From NCBI GenBank assembly GCA_963803025.1, contig CAWDKZ010000012.1:62001-126000 (forward strand): a stretch of DNA of 64,000 bases, written 5' to 3'. The DNA is from Bog-793 sp963803025 (GTDB lineage: Bacteria > Actinomycetota > Acidimicrobiia > Acidimicrobiales > Bog-793). Below, piece after piece: positions 25,816 through 34,998 of this stretch; within the stretch, counting starts at the first letter, position 1; each line of letters opens with the position of its first letter. A model generated the notes under the pieces. It saw only the letters and a program-made list of their open reading frames with translations, was not told the DNA's origin and did not search any database. The position numbers and the translations under genes are program-made.

Positions 25816-26360
25816 GGTGTCGGTGCTGTTGCAATTCCTCCTGTCCGCGACCTACCAGGACCTTCGCGGGCGGTCGGCGACGCCCGGCCCGAGAGCCGGA
25901 GGCAGTCACCGCTCGCTCGGCGTGATGTTCGCCGACGTGGGCGATCAGCGGGTCCGCCCTCGCCGGGGCTCCCTCGTCTCGCCGTGGCCCGGCGTCCGCA
26001 ACGCCCAGTCATCGTCCCGTGGAGGGACGGATCCGCCGGGGGCGGCGGGGTGCGCGACCTCCGCCCTTTTCGACAGGTCGGCGCCCCTTCGGCCCGGACC
26101 ATTGGGCCTTTCGGGCCCTCGCGATATCTCTTGGACCACGGACCGGACGGTCGGTCGTCGCTCGCCGGTCTTCCCGCCTCCCGCACGCCCGGCGAGCCGC
26201 CTGACAAGACCAGGCAGAGACCCGGGAAGGCGCGCCGCGCGCCGCGGTGGAACCCGCCGCGGCAAAAGGGCCACGGTAGGGTTCCTCCTCGGCGGGACAT
26301 CCGCAGCTATGGCACGCGGGCCGTCGGGGTCGCCCCGATCCCGGCAGCAAAGGAGGAGCC
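25816..26360. other. divergent intergenic region between hdrB and the GH94 gene
   Basis: About 545 bases. Apart from the hdr promoter at its left edge it is GC-rich. It contains a small hairpin GGGCC (26104-26108) / GGCCC (26114-26118) and an AAGGAGGAG ribosome site (26350-26358) just before the GH94 start. Frames through it have no domain-like pattern. The promoter of the GH94 gene must lie here but I cannot place it. Confidence 0.4.
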
Positions 26361-28826
26361 GTGCACTACGGGTTCTTCGACGACGAACGCCGGGAGTACG
26401 TCATCACCCAGCCGGATACGCCGCTCCCCTGGATCAACTACCTCGGCACCGAGGAGTACTTCGCCTTCGTCTCGAACACCGAGGGCGGCTGCTCGTTCTA
26501 CCGCGACGCCCGCCTGCGACGGCTCATCCGCTACCGCCACAACAACGTGCCCGCGGACTTTGGCGGCCGCTACGTCTACCTGCGCGACGACGCCGACGGC
26601 GACTTCTGGTCGCCGTCGTGGCAGCCGACGAGGAGCCAGCTCGACACCTACGAGTGCCGGCACGGGATGTCCTACACGTCGATCGGCTCGTCGCGGAGCG
26701 GCATCCACGCCGAGACGCTCTACTACGTCCCCCTCGGCGAGAACCTCGAGGTCTGGCGGCTCCGGGTGACGAACGAGCGCAGGCGACCGGCGCAACTCTC
26801 GGTCTTCTCCTCGGTCGAGTTCTGCCTCTGGGACGCGTTGGACGACATGACGAACTTCCAGCGCAACCTCAACGTCGGTGAGGTCGAAGTCGTCGACGGC
26901 GTGATCTATCACAAGAGCGAGTACCGCGAACGCCGTGACCACTTCGCCTACTTCGCCTGTTCCGAACCGCTCGCCGGCTTCGACACCCAGCGGGCCGTCT
27001 TCCTCGGCGCCGATCGGGGATGGGACTTGCCCTTGGCCGTCGAGCGCGGGAGTTGTTTCGACTCCGTTGCGCACGGCTGGGCGCCGATCGGCTCGCACCA
27101 CGTCCGGCTCTCGCTCGCGACCGGCGAGACGCACGAGATTGTCTTCGTCCTCGGCTACTCCGAGAACCCACCGGATGCCAAGTTCGACCCGCCCGGCTCC
27201 CAGACCATCGACAAGAGACGGGTCCGACCGGTGATCAAGCGCTGGCTCCAACCGGAGACGGTGGAGCAGGGCCTCGCGGCGCTCCGGTGCTCCTGGGACG
27301 AACTGCTCTCCGTGCTCCACGTCGAGACACCCGACGCGGACACCAACCGGATGGTGAACATCTGGAACCCCTACCAGTGCATGGTGACGTTCAACCTCAG
27401 CCGGTCGATGTCGAGCTACGAGTCCGGCGTCGCCAGGGGCATGGGATTCCGCGACTCGAGCCAGGACCTCCTCGGCTGCACGAGCGAGGTCCCCGGAAGG
27501 GCGCGCCAGAGGATCCTCGACCTCGCCGCGACCCAGCTCGCCACGGGCGGCGCCTACCACCAGTACCAGCCGCTCACCAAACGGGGCAACGACGCGGTGG
27601 GCTCGGGATTCAACGACGACCCGCTCTGGTTGATCCTCGCCGCCGGCGCCTACCTGAGAGAGACCGGCGAAACGGCGATCCTCGACGAACCCGTGCCGTA
27701 CGATCTCGCCCCGGGCAGCGAGACCCTGCTCTACGAGCACCTCCAGCGTTGCGTGCGCTACACCCTCGACCGGCTCGGGCCGCATGGGCTGCCCCTCATC
27801 GGTCACGCCGACTGGAACGACTGCCTCAACCTCAACTGCTTCTCGGACACCCCCGGTGAGTCCTTCCAGACGACCGGGAACAAAGAGGGAGGCGTCGCGG
27901 AGTCGGTGTTCATCGGCGGTCAGTTCGTGCTCGCCGCGAGAGAGCTCGCCGGCATCGCACGCCGGCGCGGCCTCGTCAACGAGGCGGCCTCCTACGAGTC
28001 GGAAGCAAGCCGGATGGCCGCCGTGGTGGAAGAACACGGCTGGGACGGCGAGTGGTACCTCCGGGCGTACGACTACTTCGGCCAGGTTGTCGGCTCGTGT
28101 CGCAACGAGGAAGGCCAGATCTTCCTCGAATCACAGGGCATCTGCGCGATGGCGGGAATCGGGGCGCCGGAAGGCAAGCCGGCGACCGCGCTCGCGAGCG
28201 TGCGGGAGCGGCTCGCCACCGAGCACGGGATCATGCTGGTGCAGCCCCCCTACACGCGATACCACCCAGAGATCGGCGAGATCACCTCGTATCCCCCCGG
28301 CTACAAGGAGAACGGCAGCGTCTTCTGTCACGTCAACCCTTGGATCATGATCGGCGAGGCGATGCTCGGAGACGGCGACGCCGCGTTCGACTACTACCGC
28401 AGGACGAATCCCTCGGCGCGCGCCCCGATCAGCGACATCCACCGTTGCGAGCCGTACGTCTACGCGCAGACGATCGCCGGCCGTGACGCCGCGACGTTCG
28501 GCGAGGCGAAGAACTCCTGGCTCACGGGATCCGCGTCGTGGCACCTTACGGCGATATCCCAGTGGATCCTCGGCGTGCGTCCCGAGTTCGACGGCCTGCG
28601 CGTCGACCCGGTGCTGCCGTCGTCCTGGGGCGGGTTCACCGCCCGGCGGCGCTGGCGGGGGGCAAACTACGAGATCACCGTCCGCAAACAAGCCGGGGTC
28701 GCGGGACGTGTCCGGGAGCTGCTCGTCGACGGCGCCCGCGTCGCGGGCACCCTGGTCGCCCCCGCGCCCGCCGGGACGACCGTCAAGGTCGAAGCGACCT
28801 GTGGGGGCGCGCCGGCGACCCGGTAG
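26361..28826 (+). CDS. GH94 glycoside phosphorylase (cellobiose phosphorylase type)
   Basis: An 821-aa cytosolic phosphorylase that splits a beta-1,4-linked glucosyl disaccharide with phosphate, giving alpha-glucose 1-phosphate plus a free sugar and saving one ATP. The N-terminal beta-sandwich covers about residues 1-280, followed by a helical linker and an (alpha/alpha)6 barrel. The catalytic acid lies in GHADWNDCLNLN (Asp about 487), followed by SVFIGGQFVLAA; the phosphate-side loop is near YPPGYKENGSVFCH. The N-terminal YYVPLGENLEVWRL and the catalytic-loop context match cellobiose phosphorylase best, but other GH94 specificities cannot be excluded. GTG 26361 follows AAGGAGGAG closely. No signal peptide. 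Confidence 0.9.
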   Translation: MHYGFFDDERREYVITQPDTPLPWINYLGTEEYFAFVSNTEGGCSFYRDARLRRLIRYRHNNVPADFGGRYVYLRDDADGDFWSPSWQPTRSQLDTYECRHGMSYTSIGSSRSGIHAETLYYVPLGENLEVWRLRVTNERRRPAQLSVFSSVEFCLWDALDDMTNFQRNLNVGEVEVVDGVIYHKSEYRERRDHFAYFACSEPLAGFDTQRAVFLGADRGWDLPLAVERGSCFDSVAHGWAPIGSHHVRLSLATGETHEIVFVLGYSENPPDAKFDPPGSQTIDKRRVRPVIKRWLQPETVEQGLAALRCSWDELLSVLHVETPDADTNRMVNIWNPYQCMVTFNLSRSMSSYESGVARGMGFRDSSQDLLGCTSEVPGRARQRILDLAATQLATGGAYHQYQPLTKRGNDAVGSGFNDDPLWLILAAGAYLRETGETAILDEPVPYDLAPGSETLLYEHLQRCVRYTLDRLGPHGLPLIGHADWNDCLNLNCFSDTPGESFQTTGNKEGGVAESVFIGGQFVLAARELAGIARRRGLVNEAASYESEASRMAAVVEEHGWDGEWYLRAYDYFGQVVGSCRNEEGQIFLESQGICAMAGIGAPEGKPATALASVRERLATEHGIMLVQPPYTRYHPEIGEITSYPPGYKENGSVFCHVNPWIMIGEAMLGDGDAAFDYYRRTNPSARAPISDIHRCEPYVYAQTIAGRDAATFGEAKNSWLTGSASWHLTAISQWILGVRPEFDGLRVDPVLPSSWGGFTARRRWRGANYEITVRKQAGVAGRVRELLVDGARVAGTLVAPAPAGTTVKVEATCGGAPATR

Positions 28827-29097
28827 GGCGACGCCCCCTGCCGCCGGCGACGCGGCGACCCGGCTCGGCAAGGGTCATCTCACGTCCGGCGCCGGGCTCC
28901 GGCGAGATAGGCGCGAGGCGCCACCCGCGATCCTCGAGGTTCCCCGCGGCCGCGTCCGGGCGCGAACGACGGAACGTGCCGCGCCCAGGCCCGAGGAGAG
29001 GCACCGCGCCCAAAGGTGAACCCGCGTCCTTGACGCGCGGTCGACGCGAAGCCGGCCGAGGCGTCGTTGACGGGTCCGACCGGCGGCTGTTGCCGGC

Positions 29098-30540
29098 TCA
29101 GCCTCGCACGGCGCGAGCGGCGTCGGCCACGGTCGGCACGGTCTCGAGCGCGTTCGCGGCGATGACGTCTCGCAACCAGTAGGCGCTCGTCTTCGGGATC
29201 CGTTCCTGGGTCCGGTAGTCGACGAACACGACGCCGAAACGCTGCGAGTAGCCGTCGGCCCATTCGAAGTTGTCGAGCAGTGACCAGACCGAGTAGCCGC
29301 GGACATCGACGCCCTGGGAGATCGCGGCGTGCGCCGCGGCGAAGTGGCCGGCGAGGAACTCGACCCGCTCGGGGTCCTTCACGTTGCCTTCCGGATCGAC
29401 GTAGTCCGGGAAGGCGGCCCCGTTCTCCGTGACGTAGAGGGGCACGTCGCCGTAGTCCTCCCGGAGGCGCAGGAGGAGCTCGGTCAGCCCGTCGGGCTCG
29501 ATCGTCCACCCCTTCGAGGTGCGCGGGACGTCCCCTCGGCGCACGTCGCTCACTCCCAGCCAGCGCTCGTAGCTGGGACCGCCTTCCTGGCCGGTCCCGG
29601 CTCCCGCCTGCGCCCCGGCCGTAGTCGCCGCGACCCGCCGTCGTTCGTAGAAGTTGACGCCGAGGAAGTCGATGTCGGCCCGGATGGTCTCGAGGTCGCC
29701 GTCGCGGAGGAAGTCGCCCCCGACGAACGGCAGGTACTCGGCGAGCAGCTCCTCCGGGTAGCTGCCTCTCAGGACGGGATCGAGGAACCAGCGGTTGAGA
29801 TGGCCGTCGAACCGGCGCGCCGCGGCGACGTCTCCCGCACCCGACGTCACGGGGGACACCGGTGCCAGGTTGAGCGAGATCCCGACCCGCAACGACGGCC
29901 CCGCCGCTTCGGCCAGCGCCCGAGCGGCCAAGCCGTGCCCGAGCAGCAGGTGGTGCGACGCCTTCACCGCCGCGCCGAGGTCCCGGATCCCGGGCGCGAG
30001 TCTTCCCGTGGCGTACCCGGCGAAGGCCGACACCCACGGTTCGTTCACCGTCGTCCAAAGAGTCACCTGACCGCCGAGCGCGGACCCGACGATGCCGGCG
30101 TACTCCGCGAAGCGGAACGCCGTGTCGCGGTCGGCCCAGCCGCCACCGTCCTGGAGCGCCTGGGGCAGATCCCAGTGGTAGAGCGTGACCAGCGCCTCGA
30201 TGCCGCGTCGGCGCAGCAGCTCCACCAGCCGCCGGTAGTGGTCGAGACCCGCCGCGTTCACGGGACCGCGGCCGTCGGGCTGGACCCGCGGCCAGGAGAT
30301 CGAGAAGCGGTAGGCGGGGATCCCGAGCTCCACCATGAGTTCGACGTCGGTCTCGATGCGGCGGTACTGATCGCACGCGATGTCGCCGTTGTCGCCGTGC
30401 AGAACGGTCCCGGCGCGGTGGCTGAACGTGTCCCAGATCGAAGGGCCCTTGCCATCGGCGTCGGCGGCCCCCTCGACCTGGTAGGAAGCGGTCCCGACGC
30501 TCCAGAGGAACCCTTCGGGGAAGGCGAGCCGGGGGCTCAT
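29098..30540 (-). CDS. bglA: GH1 beta-glucosidase
   Basis: A 480-aa GH1 enzyme that hydrolyses terminal beta-glucosyl (or galactosyl/fucosyl) residues from oligosaccharides. N-terminal signature FLWSVGTASYQVEGA, acid/base Glu in TTVNEPWVSA (about residue 165), nucleophile Glu in LYVTENGAAF (about residue 375), and aglycone-site WSLLDNFEWADGY. No secretion signal, so it acts in the cytosol on imported sugars. ATG 30540 has GAGG a few bases upstream. It converges on the GH94 gene and precedes (in the reverse direction) the importer genes. Confidence 0.95.
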   Translation of the reverse strand: MSPRLAFPEGFLWSVGTASYQVEGAADADGKGPSIWDTFSHRAGTVLHGDNGDIACDQYRRIETDVELMVELGIPAYRFSISWPRVQPDGRGPVNAAGLDHYRRLVELLRRRGIEALVTLYHWDLPQALQDGGGWADRDTAFRFAEYAGIVGSALGGQVTLWTTVNEPWVSAFAGYATGRLAPGIRDLGAAVKASHHLLLGHGLAARALAEAAGPSLRVGISLNLAPVSPVTSGAGDVAAARRFDGHLNRWFLDPVLRGSYPEELLAEYLPFVGGDFLRDGDLETIRADIDFLGVNFYERRRVAATTAGAQAGAGTGQEGGPSYERWLGVSDVRRGDVPRTSKGWTIEPDGLTELLLRLREDYGDVPLYVTENGAAFPDYVDPEGNVKDPERVEFLAGHFAAAHAAISQGVDVRGYSVWSLLDNFEWADGYSQRFGVVFVDYRTQERIPKTSAYWLRDVIAANALETVPTVADAARAVRG

Positions 30541-30738
30541 CGCGTCCTCACGTCGCTGCCCGCGTCGACGCAATCGCGCGCGGCGTGCGGTCGCGATCCC
30601 GAGTCATGGGACACCCGAGGTAGCCGTGACGGGGAACCATCCAGGGCCGGGACGGCACGAGCCGCGCCCGACCCGCGGGCGGTGCCGACGACCCGCACCT
30701 CGCGAACGGCCGTGTCCAGGCGCCGGATCGCACGCACG

Positions 30739-31836
30739 TCAGGTCGACCCTGGCGCGGCGCGGGGCGAAGTTCGTGCCAGCGGCTGGGACAGGGCCGCGA
30801 AATGGTCCTCCTCCACCTCGACGAGCGGGGTTACCTCCTCGACGAGGCGCAGGTCCATCTCCCGACGGCGTTCCGCCGTCAGAGCAGGGGAACCCGCCGG
30901 GCCCGCCGCGTACGCTCGCCCGGGTCGCCCGGCAAGCGGGTGGAGCGAGGACCTCGAGTACCGCTTCTCGGTCTCCTCGGCGACAGGGACGGGGGGCGGG
31001 GTGCTGCCTGCCGACGCACCCGGCGAACCGCCCGTCGGCTCGACACCGGGCAGTGGCTCCCACTTGTGGTGCAGCTGCGGCACCGAAGCGAGCAGCATCT
31101 TCGTGTAGGGGTGCTGGGGATTGCTGAAGACCTTGTCGGTCGCGCCCATCTCGAGCACGATCCCGCGCCGCAGGATGATGGCACGTTCGCTGATGTAGTT
31201 ACCGAGCGACAGGTCGTGGGTGATGAAGAGGATCCCGAGCCCCCGGCTCTTCAGATCGGCGAGCAGGTTGAGCACGTCGATGCGCGTCGAGGCGTCGAGC
31301 ATGGAGATGATCTCGTCGGCGATGAGCAGCTTGATGTCGAGGAGCAGGGCACGGGCGATCAACAGGCGCTGCAGCTGCCCGCCCGACAGCTGGTGGGTGA
31401 ACTTGTTGAGCACGTCGGCCGGGTTGAGACCCACGGCCTCGACGACGTCCGCCACTTTCTTGCTCCACTCCGAGGCGCTGACGTCCGGGAAGTACCCCTC
31501 CTTCACCATCTGGAACACGCGGTCGGCCCGGAAGATGGGGTTGTAGGAGCTGAAGGGGTCCTGGAAGACACCCTGCACGTGGCGGTAGTACTCGCGCAGC
31601 TCCCGCCCCTTCAGGTGGGAGATGTCACGTCCGTCGAAGATGATCGAACCCGACGACACGCTCTCGAGTCTCAGGATCATCTTGCCGAGGGTCGTCTTGC
31701 CGCTCCCGCTCTCCCCGATGAGCGCCGTCACCTGGCCGGGCAGGATCTCGAAGTTCACCCGACGGACGGCGGGGAAGACATCGCCGGCGAAGGTGCCGGT
31801 ACGGAACAGCTTGGTGACGTTCTCGAGCTTCAGCAT
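30739..31836 (-). CDS. oligosaccharide/oligopeptide ABC transporter ATPase (OppF-like)
   Basis: A 365-aa ATPase of the Opp/Dpp family. Walker A GESGSGKTT near residue 41, Q-loop FQDPFSSYNP, signature HQLSGGQLQRLLIARALL, Walker B KLLIADEIISMLD, switch FITHDLS. The family C-terminal segment VFSNPQHPYTKMLL is present. A further 60-70 residue Pro/Arg-rich tail is unusual. It starts 3 bases after the OppD-like stop, so both ATPases are made from one mRNA. The neighbouring glycosidases indicate an oligosaccharide cargo despite the Opp-type sequence. Confidence 0.9.
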   Translation of the reverse strand: MLKLENVTKLFRTGTFAGDVFPAVRRVNFEILPGQVTALIGESGSGKTTLGKMILRLESVSSGSIIFDGRDISHLKGRELREYYRHVQGVFQDPFSSYNPIFRADRVFQMVKEGYFPDVSASEWSKKVADVVEAVGLNPADVLNKFTHQLSGGQLQRLLIARALLLDIKLLIADEIISMLDASTRIDVLNLLADLKSRGLGILFITHDLSLGNYISERAIILRRGIVLEMGATDKVFSNPQHPYTKMLLASVPQLHHKWEPLPGVEPTGGSPGASAGSTPPPVPVAEETEKRYSRSSLHPLAGRPGRAYAAGPAGSPALTAERRREMDLRLVEEVTPLVEVEEDHFAALSQPLARTSPRAAPGST

Positions 31837-31839
31837 CGC

Positions 31840-32850
31840 TCAGCCGGTCCCGCCGACCACCACGGGGACGGTGGCTGCGCCGTCGTTGGCGACCGCGGAC
31901 TTCGTCTGCAACCAGCAGGCCACGAAGTGTCCCGGAGCCACCTCCTCGAACGGCGGCTCCTCGCGGCAGCGCTCGAAGGCAAAGGGACAGCGGTCATGGA
32001 AGCGACAGCCGGCCGGTGGATCCAAGAGCGACGGTGGCGTGCCGGCGATGCCGGCAAGCACCCGGTCCTCGTAGCGGACCCCGACCTCGGGGAGGGAGGA
32101 GATGAGCAGCTGGGTGTAGGGGTGCAGCGGGTCGTTGATGATCGTGTCCGCCGGGGCCCGCTCGGCGAGCTTGCCGGCATACATCACGAGGATCGTGTCG
32201 GAGATCTGGGCCAGGATGGAAAGGTCGTGGGTGATGACGATGATGCTCTTCACAAAGCCGCGGTCCCGGAACTCGACGAGCATCTCCCCGACCGCCCGCT
32301 GGGTCGAGACGTCGAGCGCCGAGGTGATCTCGTCGGCGATCAAGAGCGAAGGGTTGAGCAGGGTGGAGATCACCATGACCGCCCGCTGCTTCATGCCGCC
32401 GGAGAGCTCGATCGGGTACTGGCGCAGAACGTCCTCGGACAGACCGACGACCTCGAGGCGGCGCCGGAACTCCTCGAGTTCCGTGCGGTAGCGGACCTTC
32501 TTCGTCTTCAATAGGTCGCGCGTGATCCGCCTGATCCTTCGGGTGGGGTTGAGCGCGCTCATGGCGTACTGGGGGATGATGGAGAGTTCCCTGTAGCGGA
32601 GGCGGTTCATCGCGCGCTCGTCGCCGATCGGCAGCTCCTCGCCGTCGAGCTTCACCTGCCCACCCATCATGCGCATCCGGCCGTCGAGGCGGATGAGCCC
32701 GTTGCCGAGCGTCGACTTGCCACACCCCGACTCACCGGCCAGCCCCATGATCTCGCCGTCCTCGAGGAAGAAGGACACGTTGTCGACCGCCTTCACGTCG
32801 CCGTAAAGGGTGCGGTAGTAAATCTTCAGTCCTTCGACCCGCAGGCTCAT
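31840..32850 (-). CDS. oligosaccharide/oligopeptide ABC transporter ATPase (OppD-like)
   Basis: A 336-aa ATPase pairing with the OppF-like protein. Walker A GESGCGKST near residue 40, Q-loop IPQYAMSALNP, signature IELSGGMKQRAVMVIS, Walker B LLIADEITSALD, and VITHDLS. The C-terminal oligopeptide-transporter segment has DPLHPYTQLL and the cysteine motif CRFHDRCPFAFERC, which binds an [4Fe-4S] cluster in related DppD. ATG 32850 lies 2 bases after the OppC-like stop. Confidence 0.9.
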   Translation of the reverse strand: MSLRVEGLKIYYRTLYGDVKAVDNVSFFLEDGEIMGLAGESGCGKSTLGNGLIRLDGRMRMMGGQVKLDGEELPIGDERAMNRLRYRELSIIPQYAMSALNPTRRIRRITRDLLKTKKVRYRTELEEFRRRLEVVGLSEDVLRQYPIELSGGMKQRAVMVISTLLNPSLLIADEITSALDVSTQRAVGEMLVEFRDRGFVKSIIVITHDLSILAQISDTILVMYAGKLAERAPADTIINDPLHPYTQLLISSLPEVGVRYEDRVLAGIAGTPPSLLDPPAGCRFHDRCPFAFERCREEPPFEEVAPGHFVACWLQTKSAVANDGAATVPVVVGGTG

Positions 32851-32852
32851 CG

Positions 32853-33857
32853 CTACAGCGCCCTCAGCTTGGGGTTGAACACCTCGTCCAGCCCGGCGTT
32901 CATCAGGTAGAGCCCGCCAACGATGCAGGTGATGCAGGCGCCGGGTGGGATGAACCACCACCAGACGTGCAGCAGAAGGGCGTTCCAGAAGAAGGCCTCG
33001 TTCATCATCGTCCCGAGCGTCACCGTCCCGCTCGGGCCGAGCCCGACGAAGTCGACGAACGAGGCGATGAGGATGGCGCCGCCAAAGAGCAGGATGAATG
33101 TGAGGAAGAGGTACGAGCTCATGTTCGGGGCGATCTCGCGCGTGATGATCTTGGCGCTGCGCTCACCCGACAGACGGGCGAGACCCACGAACTCCCGCGA
33201 CTTCAGCGTGAAGGTCTGGGCGCGAATCGCCCTCGCGGCCCAGGGCCAGGAGATCAGGCCGATCAGTAGTGCTTCGTCGAACACGCTGAGACCTTTGAGG
33301 TAGCCGCCGATGATCAGCAGGATGGCGAACAGCGGGATGCAGATGACCACGTTCGTGAAGAGGTTGAGGATCTCATCCACCAACCCGCCCCGGTAACCGG
33401 CGGCAAAGCCGATCGTCATCCCGATGATCACGGCGAAGACCCCGCCGAGGAGGCCAACTTCGAAACTCGCCCGGGTGCCGTAGACGAGCTGGGCGAAGAC
33501 ATCCTCGCCGAAATAGGTCGTCCCCAGCCAGTGTTGCGCCGAGGGCGGCCGGGACGCGGCACTGCTCACCGCGAGCGGCGCGTAGTCGGTGAGCAACGGA
33601 CCGAACACCGCGACGAGCACGAACAGCATGACGACGCTGAACCCCACCAGCAGCTTCTTGTTGCGCACCGCGAAGTACACGAACTCGTGGCGGTGGCGCG
33701 CGGAGGTACCCACCTGCAACACGATCCCCGGCACGACGGCCACGGCCCGCGTGCCCGACCGTGCCACGAGCACGTCCGCGGCAGGCGCGCCGGCGGAGGG
33801 CTTGTCGTGGCGGTCGGAGGAATCAGTCATCGTCGCGACCGCTTCGGAGCCGGTCAC
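32853..33857 (-). CDS. ABC transporter permease (OppC-like)
   Basis: A 334-aa permease with six predicted membrane helices beginning near residue 75; the first 70 residues are cytosolic and poorly conserved. The EAA-type loop contacting the ATPases is seen in SREFVGLARLSGERSAKIITREIAPN. HWLGTTYFGEDVFAQLVYGTR is the family motif after the first helix. It forms the import channel with the OppB-like permease. GTG 33857 is assumed; ATG 33830 is an alternative start. Confidence 0.9.
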   Translation of the reverse strand: MTGSEAVATMTDSSDRHDKPSAGAPAADVLVARSGTRAVAVVPGIVLQVGTSARHRHEFVYFAVRNKKLLVGFSVVMLFVLVAVFGPLLTDYAPLAVSSAASRPPSAQHWLGTTYFGEDVFAQLVYGTRASFEVGLLGGVFAVIIGMTIGFAAGYRGGLVDEILNLFTNVVICIPLFAILLIIGGYLKGLSVFDEALLIGLISWPWAARAIRAQTFTLKSREFVGLARLSGERSAKIITREIAPNMSSYLFLTFILLFGGAILIASFVDFVGLGPSGTVTLGTMMNEAFFWNALLLHVWWWFIPPGACITCIVGGLYLMNAGLDEVFNPKLRAL

Positions 33858-33908
33858 CTTGTCTTCCCCGTGCGGGGTGCGCCTTGGACAGGCGCGGATC
33901 GACCTCGG

Positions 33909-34901
33909 TCACACCACGGCTCCCATCATGCTCACCCTCGTCCTCGGGTCGACAAGGACGTAGACGATGTCGATCGCGAAGTTGGCGACCAGGACGCCGA
34001 TGATGAGGATGAGGAAGACGCCCTGCATCAGGAACACGTCGGAGTTGGTGATCGCGTTGTAGAACACGAGTCCGAGCCCAGGGTAGTTGAAGACGACCTC
34101 GGTGACGATCTGGCCAGCGACAAAGGTGCCGAGCGCCATGGCCAAGCCGGTCAGCTGGGGCAGGGCTGCATTGCGATAGGCATATCGGCGCACGAGGCGG
34201 GGCGGGCTGCCGAGCGCCTGCAACCAGTGGGCGTAGTCGGACTCCAGCTCGTAGATGATGAGGTTCCTCATCCCGATCGCCCAACCTCCGAGCTGAATGA
34301 AGAAGAGGCTGAGGAACGGAAGAATCCAGTGCTGGGCGAAATCCCAGATGAAGGTCCACGTCCAGGTCGGGCTCGTGCCGAACGCGAAGGCGTTGGACTG
34401 CGGCAGGAGGTGCCACACCCCGCCGACAAAGAAGCCGAGCAGCATCGCGAACCACTGGTAGGGCGTGGCGCTGATCACGTAACTGCTCGGCAGGACGGAG
34501 TTGTCGAGCAGGCGGCGCCGGGCGGCCATCGCCCCGAGACGGTTGCCGACGAAGTAGGCGAGGACGATCGCCGGAACGAGCAGCCCTGCGGTGTAGAGGA
34601 TGTGCTGACCGATCACGGACGTCACGGACTCGGGGAAGTAGTACATGCTCGTCCCGAGGTTCCAGTGGAAGATGGCGTCCCAGTAGTACAGGTACTGCTT
34701 CCACAGTGGTTCGTTGAAGCCGAACGCCTTGAAGAAGTAGCCGTACTCGTAATGCGCGGCCCCTGGTTGGAGGTCGAACTTGCTGAGGAAGCCAAGAATC
34801 GGATCCCCCGGCATCATCCGGGGAATTCCCCAGTCGATCGACACCGCCACGACGAACGTGACGAGGTAGACGGAGATCTTCTTCATGAAGTAGCGGCGCA
34901 T
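33909..34901 (-). CDS. ABC transporter permease (OppB-like)
   Basis: A 330-aa permease. The N-terminal helix (KKISVYLVTFVVAVSIDW) is followed by the family motif RMMPGDPILGF. The ATPase-contact loop is in DYAHWLQALGSPPRLVRRYAYRNAALPQ. Six membrane helices are predicted. Compared with OppB the large loop between the first two helices is rich in aromatic residues, which fits the sugar-type members. ATG 34901 has AGGTAG nearby; ATG 34886 is another option. It follows the binding-protein gene after a hairpin. Confidence 0.9.
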   Translation of the reverse strand: MRRYFMKKISVYLVTFVVAVSIDWGIPRMMPGDPILGFLSKFDLQPGAAHYEYGYFFKAFGFNEPLWKQYLYYWDAIFHWNLGTSMYYFPESVTSVIGQHILYTAGLLVPAIVLAYFVGNRLGAMAARRRLLDNSVLPSSYVISATPYQWFAMLLGFFVGGVWHLLPQSNAFAFGTSPTWTWTFIWDFAQHWILPFLSLFFIQLGGWAIGMRNLIIYELESDYAHWLQALGSPPRLVRRYAYRNAALPQLTGLAMALGTFVAGQIVTEVVFNYPGLGLVFYNAITNSDVFLMQGVFLILIIGVLVANFAIDIVYVLVDPRTRVSMMGAVV

Positions 34902-34930
34902 CTGGCTACCTGCGTTGTCGGGTGCAGCGG

Positions 34931-34963
34931 GCCGCCCCCCACCCTTGGTAGGTGGGGGGCGGC
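34931..34963 (-). terminator. intra-operon hairpin between binding-protein and permease genes
   Basis: A perfect 12-bp inverted repeat, GCCGCCCCCCAC (34931-34942) and GTGGGGGGCGGC (34952-34963), with a 9-base loop. It lies 36 bases after the binding-protein stop and 30 bases before the first permease start. Such hairpins usually act as partial terminators or RNA stabilisers that keep the binding protein at a higher level than the membrane parts. Confidence 0.75.
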
Positions 34964-34998
34964 GTCACCGCTACCAATCAGTTGCTTTCAATCAAGCT

